DNA of 64,000 bases from Novosphingobium sp. FSW06-99 (lineage in GTDB: Bacteria > Pseudomonadota > Alphaproteobacteria > Sphingomonadales > Sphingomonadaceae), in contig NZ_KQ954251.1 of NCBI RefSeq assembly GCF_001519065.1, positions 248,001-312,000 of the forward strand, read 5' to 3'. The notes beneath the pieces are model-generated. The model saw only the letters and a list, made by a program, of their open reading frames with translations. It had not been told where the DNA came from and did no database searches. The position numbers and the translations under genes are program-made. Shown one piece after another: positions 36,676 to 44,866 of the stretch (position 1 is its first letter; the number at the start of each line of letters is the position of its first letter).

Positions 36676-37074
36676 ATGAGTTCGTCGAAAATATCAAAAT
36701 ATATTACAGGCATTAAAGATTTTATATTTGCTGATACGTTTCGCGCTAGGTTGTTTGGACTTTTTTTACTGTCAATTGTGTTGATTTTCCATAATATTTC
36801 TTATAAATATAAAGTCGTAAATCATCATCCTCATATAAGGGCGGATAAATTTATTTGGCCTTTAGGTTGTGCAAAAGAAAATTATCAAGCCGGCGATAAA
36901 ATTTCGAGTTTGTGCGGCGTGGATAAAGTACCTGATGATTTGATAAGAAGTTATGGGTTGTTATATCTACGAGAAATAAATTATTTTAGAGTTGGAAATG
37001 ATCTGGTGGATTTTAATTGTTACGATGGGAATTGTTTCGTGGCGTATATTGAAAAAAATGTATATTATCAATAA
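36676..37074 (+). CDS. Hypothetical protein, one membrane helix, AT-rich gene
   Basis: I do not recognise this 132-residue protein. It has a hydrophobic segment near residues 26-41 (LFGLFLLSIVLIFHN) and a likely outside domain with cysteines at LGCAKE, SSLCGV and NCYDGNCF. The gene is strongly AT-rich, with codons unlike all neighbours, which points to recent transfer. ATG 36676 has GGAAA upstream; a TTG at 36664 is in frame. A second orphan gene follows 11 bases later. Confidence 0.55.
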   Translation: MSSSKISKYITGIKDFIFADTFRARLFGLFLLSIVLIFHNISYKYKVVNHHPHIRADKFIWPLGCAKENYQAGDKISSLCGVDKVPDDLIRSYGLLYLREINYFRVGNDLVDFNCYDGNCFVAYIEKNVYYQ

Positions 37075-37085
37075 TTAATAATTTT

Positions 37086-37940
37086 ATGAAAGGATTTGTG
37101 GTGAGTTGGCAAAATAACGGAAAATCCTGGTGGTCATTTTTTGTCCAAGATTGGCCAGCGGCCGTCGAAAGTAACTTTAACATCGATGAGCTCGCCACAA
37201 GATTTTCGTCTGCATTTTCCAGTATCGGTGCCGTCACGCAGATTATTCCTGGATTAGGCAGCTCTCTAAGTCAAATGCTAGGTTTCGCGGCCACAACCGC
37301 CGGAGCTGCGGCGCAATCAGCAGCGCAAGACGACACGACGCCCAACAACGCTAATATTATTGCGAGTTCTGCATTTGAAGCAGCGATCAATAAGGTGCTG
37401 GAAGGCGTATATGAGGCTGCGCAAGTTGCGATCAACGGCGCCGTAAGTGCAGTAAGCACAGCGTGGAACGCGGCTCAAGGGGCTGTCACGGCAGCTCAAA
37501 ATGCGTTGAGTGCGGCGCAGGCAGCTCTTGAGACTGCAGAGGCGACCGCACAGAATGCAATATTCCCTAACGCGCCAGTTCCGCGTCGAGGAACGCGGCG
37601 ACATCGGCCAGATCGACATCCTTGGCCAGAAAGGTCTGCCCGATACCGCGCAACAGCAGAAAGGGCAGGGTGCCTGCGTCCATCTTCTTGTCGTGGAGCA
37701 TGTGATCGGCCAGGCGCTGGCCAGTGCAGCCCAGGTTCAGCGCGCCGAGCGATGATGGCAGGCCCACCGCGGCCAGGTGCGCGACAAGGCGCTGCGCATC
37801 CTGCCCGTGCATCAATCCCCGGCGCACCGAATAGCGCGCCGCCAGCATCATCCCCAGCGCGACGCCCTCGCCATGCAGCAGGCGGTCGGAAAAGCCGGTT
37901 TCGGCTTCCAGCGCATGGCCGAACGTGTGGCCGAGGTTGA
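37086..37940 (+). CDS. Hypothetical alanine-rich protein, 3' end apparently lost against aroB
   Basis: I do not recognise this protein. Residues 1-160 (up to base 37566) look like a real protein: an aromatic N-terminus (WQNNGKSWWSFFVQDW), a hydrophobic middle (TQIIPGLGSSLSQMLGFAATT), then an Ala/Gln/Thr-rich helical stretch with a repeated AAQxA pattern likely to form a coiled coil. From 37567 the frame runs antisense through the 3' part of aroB and reads as Arg/Pro-rich noise. So the original 3' end was probably deleted. A GTG at 37101, with AAAGGA upstream, may be the real start. Confidence 0.45.
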   Translation: MKGFVVSWQNNGKSWWSFFVQDWPAAVESNFNIDELATRFSSAFSSIGAVTQIIPGLGSSLSQMLGFAATTAGAAAQSAAQDDTTPNNANIIASSAFEAAINKVLEGVYEAAQVAINGAVSAVSTAWNAAQGAVTAAQNALSAAQAALETAEATAQNAIFPNAPVPRRGTRRHRPDRHPWPERSARYRATAERAGCLRPSSCRGACDRPGAGQCSPGSARRAMMAGPPRPGARQGAAHPARASIPGAPNSAPPASSPARRPRHAAGGRKSRFRLPAHGRTCGRG

Positions 37941-38688
37941 GCAGCGCGCGCACCCCGGTCAGCTCCTTTTCGTCGGCGGCGACGATCCGCGCCTTGGCCG
38001 CCACGCTGCGCGCGATGGCGCTGACGCGGGCCTGCGGATCGCCCGCGATCAGTGCGGGGCCGTGGACTTCGCACCAGTCGAAGAAATCGGCATCGTCGAT
38101 CAGGCCATATTTGATCACTTCGGCATAGCCCGCGCGCACTTCGCGCAGGGGCAGGGTATCGAGCGTGGCAGGGTCGGCCAGCACCAGCGCGGGCTGGTGG
38201 AACGCGCCCACCAGGTTCTTGCCCGCTGCGGTGTTGATCGCGGTCTTGCCTCCGACGCTCGAATCGACTTGCGCGAGCAAGGTCGTCGGCACCTGGATAA
38301 AGCCGCAGCCGCGCTTGACCATCGATGCGGCAAATCCGGTCAGATCGCCGATCACCCCGCCCCCCAGCGCCAGCACGCGGTCGCGCCGTTCGATATCGTG
38401 GGCAATCAGGAAATCGGCCACCTGGGCCAAAAACGCCCACGATTTGGTGGATTCGCCCGCAGGCAGCACCAGCCAGTGGCCGGTGATCCCGGCCGCACCC
38501 AGCGCCGCATCGACTCGCGGGCGCCACGCCGCCGCGACGTGGACATCGGTCACGATCGGCAGGCTGTCCTTGCGCACAAACGGCCGCACTTCCTTGCCCA
38601 GCCGATCGATCAGGCCTGGCGCGATGCGCACGTCATAGGGCGCCCCGGCAATATCTACGCGGATCTGTTCGGACGGGGTTACAGCCAT
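37567..38688 (-). CDS. aroB: 3-dehydroquinate synthase
   Basis: AroB (373 residues) converts DAHP to 3-dehydroquinate, the second shikimate step. The NAD-binding GGGVIGDLTGFAAS, QVPTTLLAQVDSSVGGKTAIN, GYAEVIKYGLIDD and LNLGHTFGHALE blocks are present; the histidines in the last block bind zinc. I use ATG 38688. It overlaps aroK by 10 bases, and aroK lies upstream in the same direction. Its stop codon is exactly where the AT-rich foreign patch begins on the other side. Confidence 0.95.
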   Translation of the reverse strand: MAVTPSEQIRVDIAGAPYDVRIAPGLIDRLGKEVRPFVRKDSLPIVTDVHVAAAWRPRVDAALGAAGITGHWLVLPAGESTKSWAFLAQVADFLIAHDIERRDRVLALGGGVIGDLTGFAASMVKRGCGFIQVPTTLLAQVDSSVGGKTAINTAAGKNLVGAFHQPALVLADPATLDTLPLREVRAGYAEVIKYGLIDDADFFDWCEVHGPALIAGDPQARVSAIARSVAAKARIVAADEKELTGVRALLNLGHTFGHALEAETGFSDRLLHGEGVALGMMLAARYSVRRGLMHGQDAQRLVAHLAAVGLPSSLGALNLGCTGQRLADHMLHDKKMDAGTLPFLLLRGIGQTFLAKDVDLADVAAFLDAELAR

Positions 38689-39248
38689 GCGTCGATTGCC
38701 TTCAGGATCATGTGTGCGGTCACACCGTGGGGTTGGTGCGCGCTGATTACGCGGATCGGCGCATGGGCATAGAGCGGCGCGCGTTCGGCGTGCAGCCGCG
38801 CCAGGATCTCGCGCGGATTGCCGCCCCGCAACAAGGGGCGATTGTCCTTGCGGCCGACCCGTTCGACCAGCGTGTCGAGATCGCTGTCGATCCACACCGC
38901 GATCGCGCGGTCGAGAATCAATTGCCGCGTGGCGGGATCGACAAACGCCCCGCCACCGGTTGCCAGCACTTGGTGCGTTTCGCTGTTGCCGACCAGCCGC
39001 GCGATCACCCGGCGTTCGCCATCACGAAAATAAGGTTCGCCGTATTGGGCAAAGATGTCGGGGATGGTCATATGCGCGGCGCGTTCGATTTCCTCGTCCG
39101 CATCGACAAACGACAGGCCGAGCAGCCCGGCCAGCTTGCGCCCGACCGTGGTCTTGCCGACCCCCATCATGCCCACCAGCACCACCGAACGGTCGAGCCG
39201 TCCGGCGATCCGCTGGATCTGCGTGTGCGAGAGGGTGTCGTGCTCCAT
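38679..39248 (-). CDS. aroK: Shikimate kinase
   Basis: AroK (189 residues) phosphorylates shikimate. It has Walker A GMMGVGKTT (residues 26-34), FVDADEEIERAAHMTIPDIFAQYGEPYFRDGER for shikimate binding, and the GGGAFVDP loop with DNRPLLRG (lid) later. ATG 39248 (MEHDTLSHTQ) is used; the longer frame to 39419 shows no family sequence. The N-terminus is about 20 residues longer than E. coli AroK. It is the first gene of the aroK-aroB pair and diverges from the small membrane protein at 39361. Confidence 0.94.
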   Translation of the reverse strand: MEHDTLSHTQIQRIAGRLDRSVVLVGMMGVGKTTVGRKLAGLLGLSFVDADEEIERAAHMTIPDIFAQYGEPYFRDGERRVIARLVGNSETHQVLATGGGAFVDPATRQLILDRAIAVWIDSDLDTLVERVGRKDNRPLLRGGNPREILARLHAERAPLYAHAPIRVISAHQPHGVTAHMILKAIDAWL

Positions 39249-39360
39249 TGCCGGGTCGCCTATACTTGCGCTAGGGCAGATGCAAGCAGGGCAGCGCACG
39301 CGCAACGCCACAGCGATGTGGCACCCCGTTTGGCACGGCGAGCGAACGAAAAGGCGACTG

Positions 39361-39510
39361 GTGAAGATCGGGATTGCATTGGCCGCCGGACTGGTGATCG
39401 TTCTGGCATTGGCGATCATGGTGGTGGCATGGGTCAGGGGCGGCGTGCAGCCGGCGCAGATGGTGGAAATTCCGGTTCAGATCGCCACCCCGCAGGCGGG
39501 CGGCGCATGA
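39361..39510 (+). CDS. Small single-pass membrane protein
   Basis: This 49-residue gene encodes one hydrophobic helix (IGIALAAGLVIVLALAIMVVAW) followed by a short tail ending in PQAGGA. Start GTG 39361; its stop TGA overlaps the next gene's ATG (ATGA), which supports it being a real translated gene coupled to the secreted protein downstream. I do not recognise the family. Confidence 0.5.
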   Translation: MKIGIALAAGLVIVLALAIMVVAWVRGGVQPAQMVEIPVQIATPQAGGA

Positions 39511-41402
39511 TGCGGCCCCGGTTTCGCCTGATCGTGATCGGCCTGGCGCTGTCTGCCGGGCTGACCGGTGCACTGGCTGCACAGGAATCGCTGTTGCCGC
39601 CCGGATTTGACGAGCGCCCCGCGCCGCGCCCACGTGCAACGCCCAGTCCGCGCCCGACCGCACACCCGACCAGTGCCCCGGCAGCGCACGCCACGGCGCC
39701 TGTGCCGCACGCCTCTGCGGCGCCCGCCCATCCTGCGCTGGCCGTGCCCACCCGCGCGACCCTGCCCGAAGATACGGCGGTTACCGCCGGCACGCCTGCA
39801 CCGGCGGCAGCGCCTGAGGTCGATCCGATCGATGCCATCGATCCGGCGGTGATCGACCTGCTGGTGCAGAAATCGGCGCCCAAATTCGACATTCCGCTGT
39901 CCGCGCGGCGCAGCCTCGATCGGGTCGGCGTTCTGGCCGAAATGGATGGCGGTTTCCCTGCGGTTTCCACGCATTATCTCAGCGGCGATTATGTCGCGGC
40001 GCTGCTGGGCAAGATGCAGGGCCCGCTGGTGTCGCGTTGGGGCCATATCCTGATGCGGCGGGTGCTGGCCAGTCGGCTGGATACCCCGGTCGGGATGAAC
40101 GGCGCGGATTGGGCGGCGCTGCGGGCGGCACTGCTGCTGCGCATGGACGAGGCCGATGCGGCGCGCGCGCTGGTGCAGGAAGTCGACAGCGGTTTCTATA
40201 CCCGCCAGCTCGAAGACGCGGCGATGGACAGCTATCTGGCGACGGCCGATCCGGCAGGCTTGTGCCCGATCGATGCGCTGACAGCGGCGGACCGTGTGGA
40301 ATGGAACTGGGATCTGTCGCGATCGATCTGCCTCGCCTTCAACGGCAGCGAAGGATCACCCGCACTGGCGCAACTCGACCACGATCTGAAGGCCGGGCAG
40401 ATCAACAAGCTCGACGTGCTGCTGGCGCAGAAATTTGCAGGGTCCGCCAACACCACGCATCGCGCGGTGCAGATTGAATGGGGCGATGTCGACAGCCTGA
40501 CGCCGTGGCGCACCGGGCTGGCCTTTGCCAGCGGCATCGAACCGCCCGAAAGCCTGCGGCGCAAAGACTGGGGCAATTATGCGCTGCTGGCGACCCGCGC
40601 GCCGATGCTCGGGCTGGCCTCGCGCGCGACGGCGGCAGACCAGAGCGCGGCGATGGGCGTGCTGTCGAGTGCAGCGATGGTCGATCTCTATGCCGAGATT
40701 GCGACATTGCAGGAACCCGACGCGACCTGGGGCCCGCTCGCCACGCAATTGCACAATGCCTATGTCGCGGCGAGCGCCGCCGACCGGCTGAGCGCGATCA
40801 AGGCGTTGTGGGGCGATAGCAGCGATCCGGTGCGCCAGGTTTCGCGCCAGGTGTTGACAGCCTATGCCGCCGCTCGGATCGAACCTTCGGCTGCGCTTGA
40901 TAGCGATGCGGCGGCCTTGCTGACCTCGATGCTCAGCGCCGGGCTCGATCGCAATGCGGTGCGTTGGGCGCCCTATGTCGCGGTCGGCAGCCAGGCCTGG
41001 GGCATTCTGGCGGTGGCGTCACCGGCCAAACTGGCGCCGGTTGGCGGGGATGCGCTGGCTGCGTTCAAATCGTCCGACACCAGCGACGGGACCTTGCGCT
41101 CTGGCCTGCTGCTCGCCGGGCTGATGGGGCTGGGCCGCATCGATCCGCAAACCGGGCAAGGCTTCGCAGGCAAGCTGGGGATCGATCTGGCCCGCCGCAG
41201 CCGGTGGAGCGATGCTATCGATGCCGCCGCCGCGTCGAACAATCCGGCACTGGTGGCGATGCTGGCGGGCTATGGCATGCAAGGATCGGGCTGGCATCGC
41301 ATGACGCCGATGCACCTCTATCACATCATCGGCGCGCTGCGGCAGGTCGGGCTCGATGCCGAGGCCCGGATGATCGCGGCCGAGGCCGTGGCGCGGACCT
41401 GA
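39507..41402 (+). CDS. Exported hypothetical protein with proline/alanine-rich linker
   Basis: The 631-residue protein has a signal peptide (FRLIVIGLALSAGLTGALAA, cleaved about residue 26), then a Pro/Ala/Thr-rich linker to about residue 110, then a long helical region that looks like degenerate repeats (for example AALRAALLLRMDEADAARALVQEV). I do not recognise the family. It probably acts in the periplasm. It overlaps the small membrane protein upstream (ATGA) and is followed by xerD after 8 bases, an arrangement suggesting one transcript through accA. Confidence 0.7.
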   Translation: MMRPRFRLIVIGLALSAGLTGALAAQESLLPPGFDERPAPRPRATPSPRPTAHPTSAPAAHATAPVPHASAAPAHPALAVPTRATLPEDTAVTAGTPAPAAAPEVDPIDAIDPAVIDLLVQKSAPKFDIPLSARRSLDRVGVLAEMDGGFPAVSTHYLSGDYVAALLGKMQGPLVSRWGHILMRRVLASRLDTPVGMNGADWAALRAALLLRMDEADAARALVQEVDSGFYTRQLEDAAMDSYLATADPAGLCPIDALTAADRVEWNWDLSRSICLAFNGSEGSPALAQLDHDLKAGQINKLDVLLAQKFAGSANTTHRAVQIEWGDVDSLTPWRTGLAFASGIEPPESLRRKDWGNYALLATRAPMLGLASRATAADQSAAMGVLSSAAMVDLYAEIATLQEPDATWGPLATQLHNAYVAASAADRLSAIKALWGDSSDPVRQVSRQVLTAYAAARIEPSAALDSDAAALLTSMLSAGLDRNAVRWAPYVAVGSQAWGILAVASPAKLAPVGGDALAAFKSSDTSDGTLRSGLLLAGLMGLGRIDPQTGQGFAGKLGIDLARRSRWSDAIDAAAASNNPALVAMLAGYGMQGSGWHRMTPMHLYHIIGALRQVGLDAEARMIAAEAVART

Positions 41403-41410
41403 GCGGCGCG

Positions 41411-42319
41411 GTGGCTGGCGCGGCCCGGCCCGGACTGGTCAGCGATCCGGCGATTGCCGCATTTCTGGCAATGCTGTCGGCCGAACGCGGCGCAGCGGCC
41501 AACACGCTGAGCGCCTATGCCCGCGATCTGACCGGAGCAGCGGCGCTGATCGGCGATCTTACCCTGGCCGATCGCACCGCATTGGCGCGGCTGGGCGAGG
41601 CCTGGGCCGGGCTTGCACCATCGAGCCTGGCGCGCAAGGCCTCGGCGTTGCGCCAGTTCTATGGCTTTCTGGTTGCCGACGGGCGGCGCGCCGACGATCC
41701 CGGCGATGCGCTGCCGCGCCTGCGCCCGCGCCGACCGTTGCCGCGCCTGTTGGGACACCAGGACCTGGCGGCGTTGTTTGCGCTGGCGGAAAATGATGCT
41801 GCAACGGGTGATCCGGCGGCGATCCGCCTGCTCGCGCTGATCGAATTGCTCTATGGATCGGGCTTGCGCGCGACGGAGCTGGTGTCGCTGGCCATGGCGG
41901 CCGTGCCGCGCGATGCCCCGTTTCTGACCATCACCGGCAAAGGCGGGCAACAGCGCATGGTGCCGGTGGGCGAACGCGCGGGTGCGGCGCTGCGGCAGTG
42001 GTTGCGCGTGCGGCCGGCCGGGGGGCGGCATGTGTTTCCCAGCCCGCGTGGCGGGCATCTGTCGCGGGTGCGGCTGTTTCAACTGCTGCGCGATCTGGCC
42101 TTGCGCGCAGGGCTCGATCCCGAAAAGGTTAGTCCGCACGTGCTGCGCCATGCCTTTGCGACGCATCTGCTCGAAGGCGGGGCCGATCTGCGCGTGTTGC
42201 AGACGCTGTTGGGGCATGCCGATATCGCCACCACCCAGATCTATACCCATGTTGACGGGGCAAGGCTGGTGGCATTGGTCAATCAGCGTCATCCGCTCGC
42301 CAGCAACAGTTCCCATTGA
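41411..42319 (+). CDS. xerD: Tyrosine recombinase XerD
   Basis: This 302-residue site-specific recombinase has an N-terminal SAM-like core-binding domain and a catalytic domain with Arg153 (GSGLRATEL), Lys177 (TGKGGQQR), His243 and Arg246 ([14 protein letters not shown]), His269 (LLGHADI) and nucleophile Tyr278 (TQIYTHV). XerCD resolve chromosome dimers at dif. The size and its place next to accA favour XerD over an integrase. The start is GTG 41411; no phage genes are nearby. Its stop overlaps a TTG in the accA frame. Confidence 0.9.
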   Translation: MAGAARPGLVSDPAIAAFLAMLSAERGAAANTLSAYARDLTGAAALIGDLTLADRTALARLGEAWAGLAPSSLARKASALRQFYGFLVADGRRADDPGDALPRLRPRRPLPRLLGHQDLAALFALAENDAATGDPAAIRLLALIELLYGSGLRATELVSLAMAAVPRDAPFLTITGKGGQQRMVPVGERAGAALRQWLRVRPAGGRHVFPSPRGGHLSRVRLFQLLRDLALRAGLDPEKVSPHVLRHAFATHLLEGGADLRVLQTLLGHADIATTQIYTHVDGARLVALVNQRHPLASNSSH

Positions 42320-42351
42320 CCAAATCCGCGCGCTTGCCTAGCGCGGACGGC

Positions 42352-43308
42352 ATGATTTCCTATCTCGAATTCGAAAAGCCGATCGCCGCACTCGATGCGC
42401 GCATCGCCGAATTGCGCGACACGGCAGAGGCCGCGGACTTTGCCGGTGATCTCGATATCGGCTCCGAAGTGCGCAAGCTGGAGGCCAAGTCGGCCGAACT
42501 GCTGGCGCAGACCTACCGTTCGCTCAGCCCGTGGCAAAAGACGCAAGTCGCCCGCCATCCGTCGCGGCCGCATTTTCGCGATTATGTCGCGCGCGCCTTT
42601 GCCGACTTTGTGCCGCTGGGCGGCGATCGCTGCTTTGGTGAAGACCAGGCGATTGTCGGCGGGCTGGCGCGGCTCGGCGACCGGCGCGTGATGCTGATCG
42701 GCCATGAAAAGGGCAACGATACGCAAAGCCGCATCCGCCACAATTTCGGCATGGGCAAACCCGAAGGGTATCGCAAGGCGGTGCGCCTGATGGAAATGGC
42801 CAGCCGGTTTGGCCTGCCGGTGGTTACGCTGGTCGATACATCGGGTGCGTTTCCGGGGGTCGAGGCCGAAGAGCGCGGCCAGGCCGAGGCGATCGCGCGG
42901 TCGACCGAGGCCTGCCTCGCGCTGGGTGTGCCAATGGTCGCGACGATCGTGGGCGAGGGCGGTTCGGGCGGCGCGGTGGCGCTGGCCAGCGCCGAACGCG
43001 TGCTGATGCTGGAACATGCAGTCTATTCGGTGATTTCGCCCGAAGGGTGTGCCTCGATCCTGTGGCGCACCTCTGAAAAGGCTGCCGATGCGGCCGAGGC
43101 GATGAAAGTGACCGCGCAGGACTTGCTGCAACTGGGCGTGATCGACCGCATCATTGCCGAACCGATCGGTGGCGCGCACCGCAATCCCGGCACGATGGCG
43201 ATTGCACTGGGTCAGGCGATTGGCGAAGAGCTGGATGCGCTGGCGGGGCAGTCACCGCAGGCGTTGCGGACGATGCGCGAAGAACGGTTCCTGCGGATCG
43301 GCGCCTGA
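42352..43308 (+). CDS. accA: Acetyl-CoA carboxylase carboxyltransferase subunit alpha
   Basis: AccA (318 residues) with AccD transfers the carboxyl group from biotin to acetyl-CoA, the first step in fatty acid synthesis. It has the family start [18 protein letters not shown], and [42 protein letters not shown] and [11 protein letters not shown] in the crotonase-like core. ATG 42352 is chosen because the family begins there; a TTG at 42316 overlapping the xerD stop is in frame. Confidence 0.95.
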   Translation: MISYLEFEKPIAALDARIAELRDTAEAADFAGDLDIGSEVRKLEAKSAELLAQTYRSLSPWQKTQVARHPSRPHFRDYVARAFADFVPLGGDRCFGEDQAIVGGLARLGDRRVMLIGHEKGNDTQSRIRHNFGMGKPEGYRKAVRLMEMASRFGLPVVTLVDTSGAFPGVEAEERGQAEAIARSTEACLALGVPMVATIVGEGGSGGAVALASAERVLMLEHAVYSVISPEGCASILWRTSEKAADAAEAMKVTAQDLLQLGVIDRIIAEPIGGAHRNPGTMAIALGQAIGEELDALAGQSPQALRTMREERFLRIGA

Positions 43309-43319
43309 TCCGCGACGGG

Positions 43320-43494
43320 TTACAGCGATCCGTCCGACGCGTTGCTCATATCGTTGGCCACCGCGACAAACGTGTTCGACAGGGCATCGGCCGATCGCGG
43401 TCAGCGCCGCGACCGACACCGGCGCCGCGAGCAGGCCATATTCGACGGCGGTGGCCGCCTGGCGGTCGGCCATCAATGCACGCAGCAGCTTCAT
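43320..43494 (-). pseudogene. Flp family pilin gene with a one-base frameshift
   Basis: The gene starts like an Flp pilin (ADRQAATAVEYGLLAA, with the +5 Glu and Tyr of the class) but after ALTAIG the frame runs into Arg-rich sequence. Skipping one C in the ATCGGCCGAT stretch (43386-43395) restores a normal pilin end (DALSNTFVAVANDMSNASDG) and a TAA at 43320-43322, giving 57 residues. So there is a one-base insertion, real or a sequencing error. The residue before the predicted cleavage site is Ala rather than Gly, and a Pro interrupts the usual hydrophobic helix. Confidence 0.75.
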
Positions 43495-43565
43495 TGCCGT
43501 CTCCCTTGTCGGGGCCGATCATGGCTCCGACGTTCCCGAACCACACGCTGTTACGCCCATAGCCC

Positions 43566-43580
43566 CTAAATTAGTCTTAG
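43566..43580. promoter_or_regulatory. CTAA-N7-TTAG box upstream of the frameshifted pilin gene
   Basis: CTAAATTAGTCTTAG lies 72 bases before the pilin start (minus strand). The same spacing and half sites occur upstream of the second pilin gene. It resembles the CtrA pattern TTAA-N7-TTAA with one change in each half. Confidence 0.4.
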
Positions 43581-43602
43581 TGTTTCGGTGTTTGGCGATG
43601 CG

Positions 43603-43785
43603 CTAGTGACTGCCCTGGGCATCGCTCGTAAAGGTGTTGACGATCAGATAGGTGTTGACCAGCTGGTTCGAAAAATCGCTTAGGCCAAACACGACAGCGG
43701 CAGCGATCAGGCCGATGATCATGCCATATTCGATCGCGGTTGCCCCCGTGCGGTCGTGCAGCAGCCTTTGGCAGTACTTTTGCAC
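43603..43785 (-). CDS. Flp family type IVb pilin
   Basis: This 60-residue protein has a short basic leader ending in Gly14 (HDRTG/ATAIEYG), Glu19 at +5 and Tyr20, then a hydrophobic helix (IIGLIAAAVVFGL) and a short tail. This is the Flp/PilA layout processed by a TadV-type prepilin peptidase and assembled by the Tad system (CpaF is at 18.6 kb). The start is GTG 43785 with GGGA upstream. It lies next to a frameshifted second pilin gene, so it may be the functional copy at this locus. Confidence 0.85.
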   Translation of the reverse strand: MQKYCQRLLHDRTGATAIEYGMIIGLIAAAVVFGLSDFSNQLVNTYLIVNTFTSDAQGSH

Positions 43786-43831
43786 CCGCGATTTCCCATT
43801 ATAACAGCCCGAGATTAGACTAGGGCAACGC

Positions 43832-43850
43832 GCCTAACAAAACGTTAGGC
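43832..43850. promoter_or_regulatory. Palindrome containing CTAA-N7-TTAG between pilin and mutT
   Basis: GCCTAAC and GTTAGGC are perfect inverted arms around AAAAC. They contain CTAACAAAACGTTAG (43834-43848), 49 bases before the pilin GTG and 26 before the mutT ATG. It is a candidate site for a shared regulator of both pilin genes. Confidence 0.45.
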
Positions 43851-43874
43851 TTCGCATTCCGGACATACCCGCAC

Positions 43875-44315
43875 ATGCCACAAACCCCTATTGACCGTGT
43901 CGATGCCCCGGCACTGCTCGTCGTCGCGGCGGCGCTGGTTGATCGCGCAGGCCGCGTGCTGATGCAGCAACGCCCGCTGTCGCGCCAGCATGGCGGGCTG
44001 TGGGAATTCCCCGGCGGCAAGCTGGAGCCCGGTGAGGGCCCGGCCACTGCGCTGGTGCGCGAACTGATCGAGGAATTGGCTATTGTCGTGGACCCACAGG
44101 CACTTGTCCCGCTGGGCTTCGCGGCGAGCGAGGGGCATGCAGGGGCCAGGCCGGTGGTTTTGCTGCTCTATGGTTGCCGCACATGGCAAGGACAGCCGGT
44201 CAGCCAGGAAGGGGCACGGTGCCAGTGGTACGATCCCGGAGACCTTGCCGGCGTGCCGATGCCGCCCCTCGACGTGCCTCTGGCGCAACTGCTGCACAGT
44301 TTTGCACAAGTCTAG
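43875..44315 (+). CDS. mutT: MutT-type Nudix hydrolase (8-oxo-dGTP diphosphatase)
   Basis: This 146-residue protein carries the full Nudix box GGKLEPGEGPATALVRELIEEL (Gly at about residue 47, with the REL-x-EE core). The N-terminal segment LVVAAALVDRAGRVLMQQRPL and QHGGLWEFPGG match MutT, which removes 8-oxo-dGTP from the nucleotide pool. The C-terminal LHSFAQV is short. It diverges from the pilin gene and precedes two tRNA genes. Confidence 0.9.
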   Translation: MPQTPIDRVDAPALLVVAAALVDRAGRVLMQQRPLSRQHGGLWEFPGGKLEPGEGPATALVRELIEELAIVVDPQALVPLGFAASEGHAGARPVVLLLYGCRTWQGQPVSQEGARCQWYDPGDLAGVPMPPLDVPLAQLLHSFAQV

Positions 44316-44376
44316 CAATCAGGTTCGAAAACCTCTTGCCAAGCTCTGCACGCGCCCCTAAGTGCGCGTCTCCCCG

Positions 44377-44453
44377 GCGCCCGTAGCTCAGCTGGATAGA
44401 GCATCAGACTACGAATCTGAGGGTCGGACGTTCGAATCGTTCCGGGCGCACCA
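44377..44453 (+). tRNA. tRNA-Arg (anticodon ACG), copy 1
   Basis: A 77-base tRNA: acceptor GCGCCCG/CGGGCGC, D arm AGCTCAGCTGGATAGAGC, anticodon loop GACTACGAATC with ACG, T arm TTCGAATC, discriminator A and an encoded CCA. It is identical to the copy at 44525. Confidence 0.97.
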
Positions 44454-44484
44454 TTACCCCGCACCAAGATTGGTGCCGGGTAAT
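44453..44484. terminator. Hairpin between the two tRNA-Arg genes
   Basis: ATTACCC-C-GCACCAA pairs with TTGGTGC-C-GGGTAAT around a two-base loop (one C-C mismatch). It begins at the last base of the first tRNA. It may act as a terminator or an RNA-processing signal. Confidence 0.45.
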
Positions 44485-44524
44485 ATGCGGGGGATCCGAC
44501 CTTGATGGTCGGGGCAATGGCCAT

Positions 44525-44601
44525 GCGCCCGTAGCTCAGCTGGATAGAGCATCAGACTACGAATCTGAGGGTCGGACGTTCGAATCGTTCCGGGCGCACC
44601 A
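44525..44601 (+). tRNA. tRNA-Arg (anticodon ACG), copy 2
   Basis: The sequence is identical over 77 bases to the copy at 44377, including ACG anticodon and encoded CCA, and starts 71 bases after it ends. This is a simple tandem duplication of the major CGN-reading arginine tRNA. Confidence 0.97.
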
Positions 44602-44866
44602 TTGCCATGCCGGCGCAGGAGATCGCGCTGTGCTGCATTGCGGCTTTGCCTGCCGAAAATGCGCTGAGCCTCAGCTTATCGCCAATTCGATTATGACGTT
44701 TGGTTAGTTTGGTTAAATCAGGGAATAGCTATCCATTGGCCCCGCAGGGCATGCGTTGCACGTTGCGCGCGCCCGATGCTTCGCCTTATAGAGCAGGGCA
44801 GTGGTCCGATGCCCGCGACAATCGCGCGCACGACCAGAGGCTGCCAGAAGAAAGGGACTCCCCACC
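44602..44866. other. Leader region before pdhA
   Basis: 265 bases with no gene. An AT-richer stretch (about 44680-44740) is the likely pdh promoter area. I see no clear operator; AAAGGGA at 44851-44857 is the probable pdhA ribosome binding site. Confidence 0.35.

Noticed and set aside
41411-42319. Tyrosine recombinase as an integrase of a mobile island
   Set aside because: No attachment site, phage or transfer genes are adjacent; size, motifs and accA linkage fit housekeeping XerD.
44377-44601. tRNA genes as the attachment site of an integrated element
   Set aside because: Both tRNAs are complete, the 71-base spacer has only a hairpin, and housekeeping genes flank both sides.
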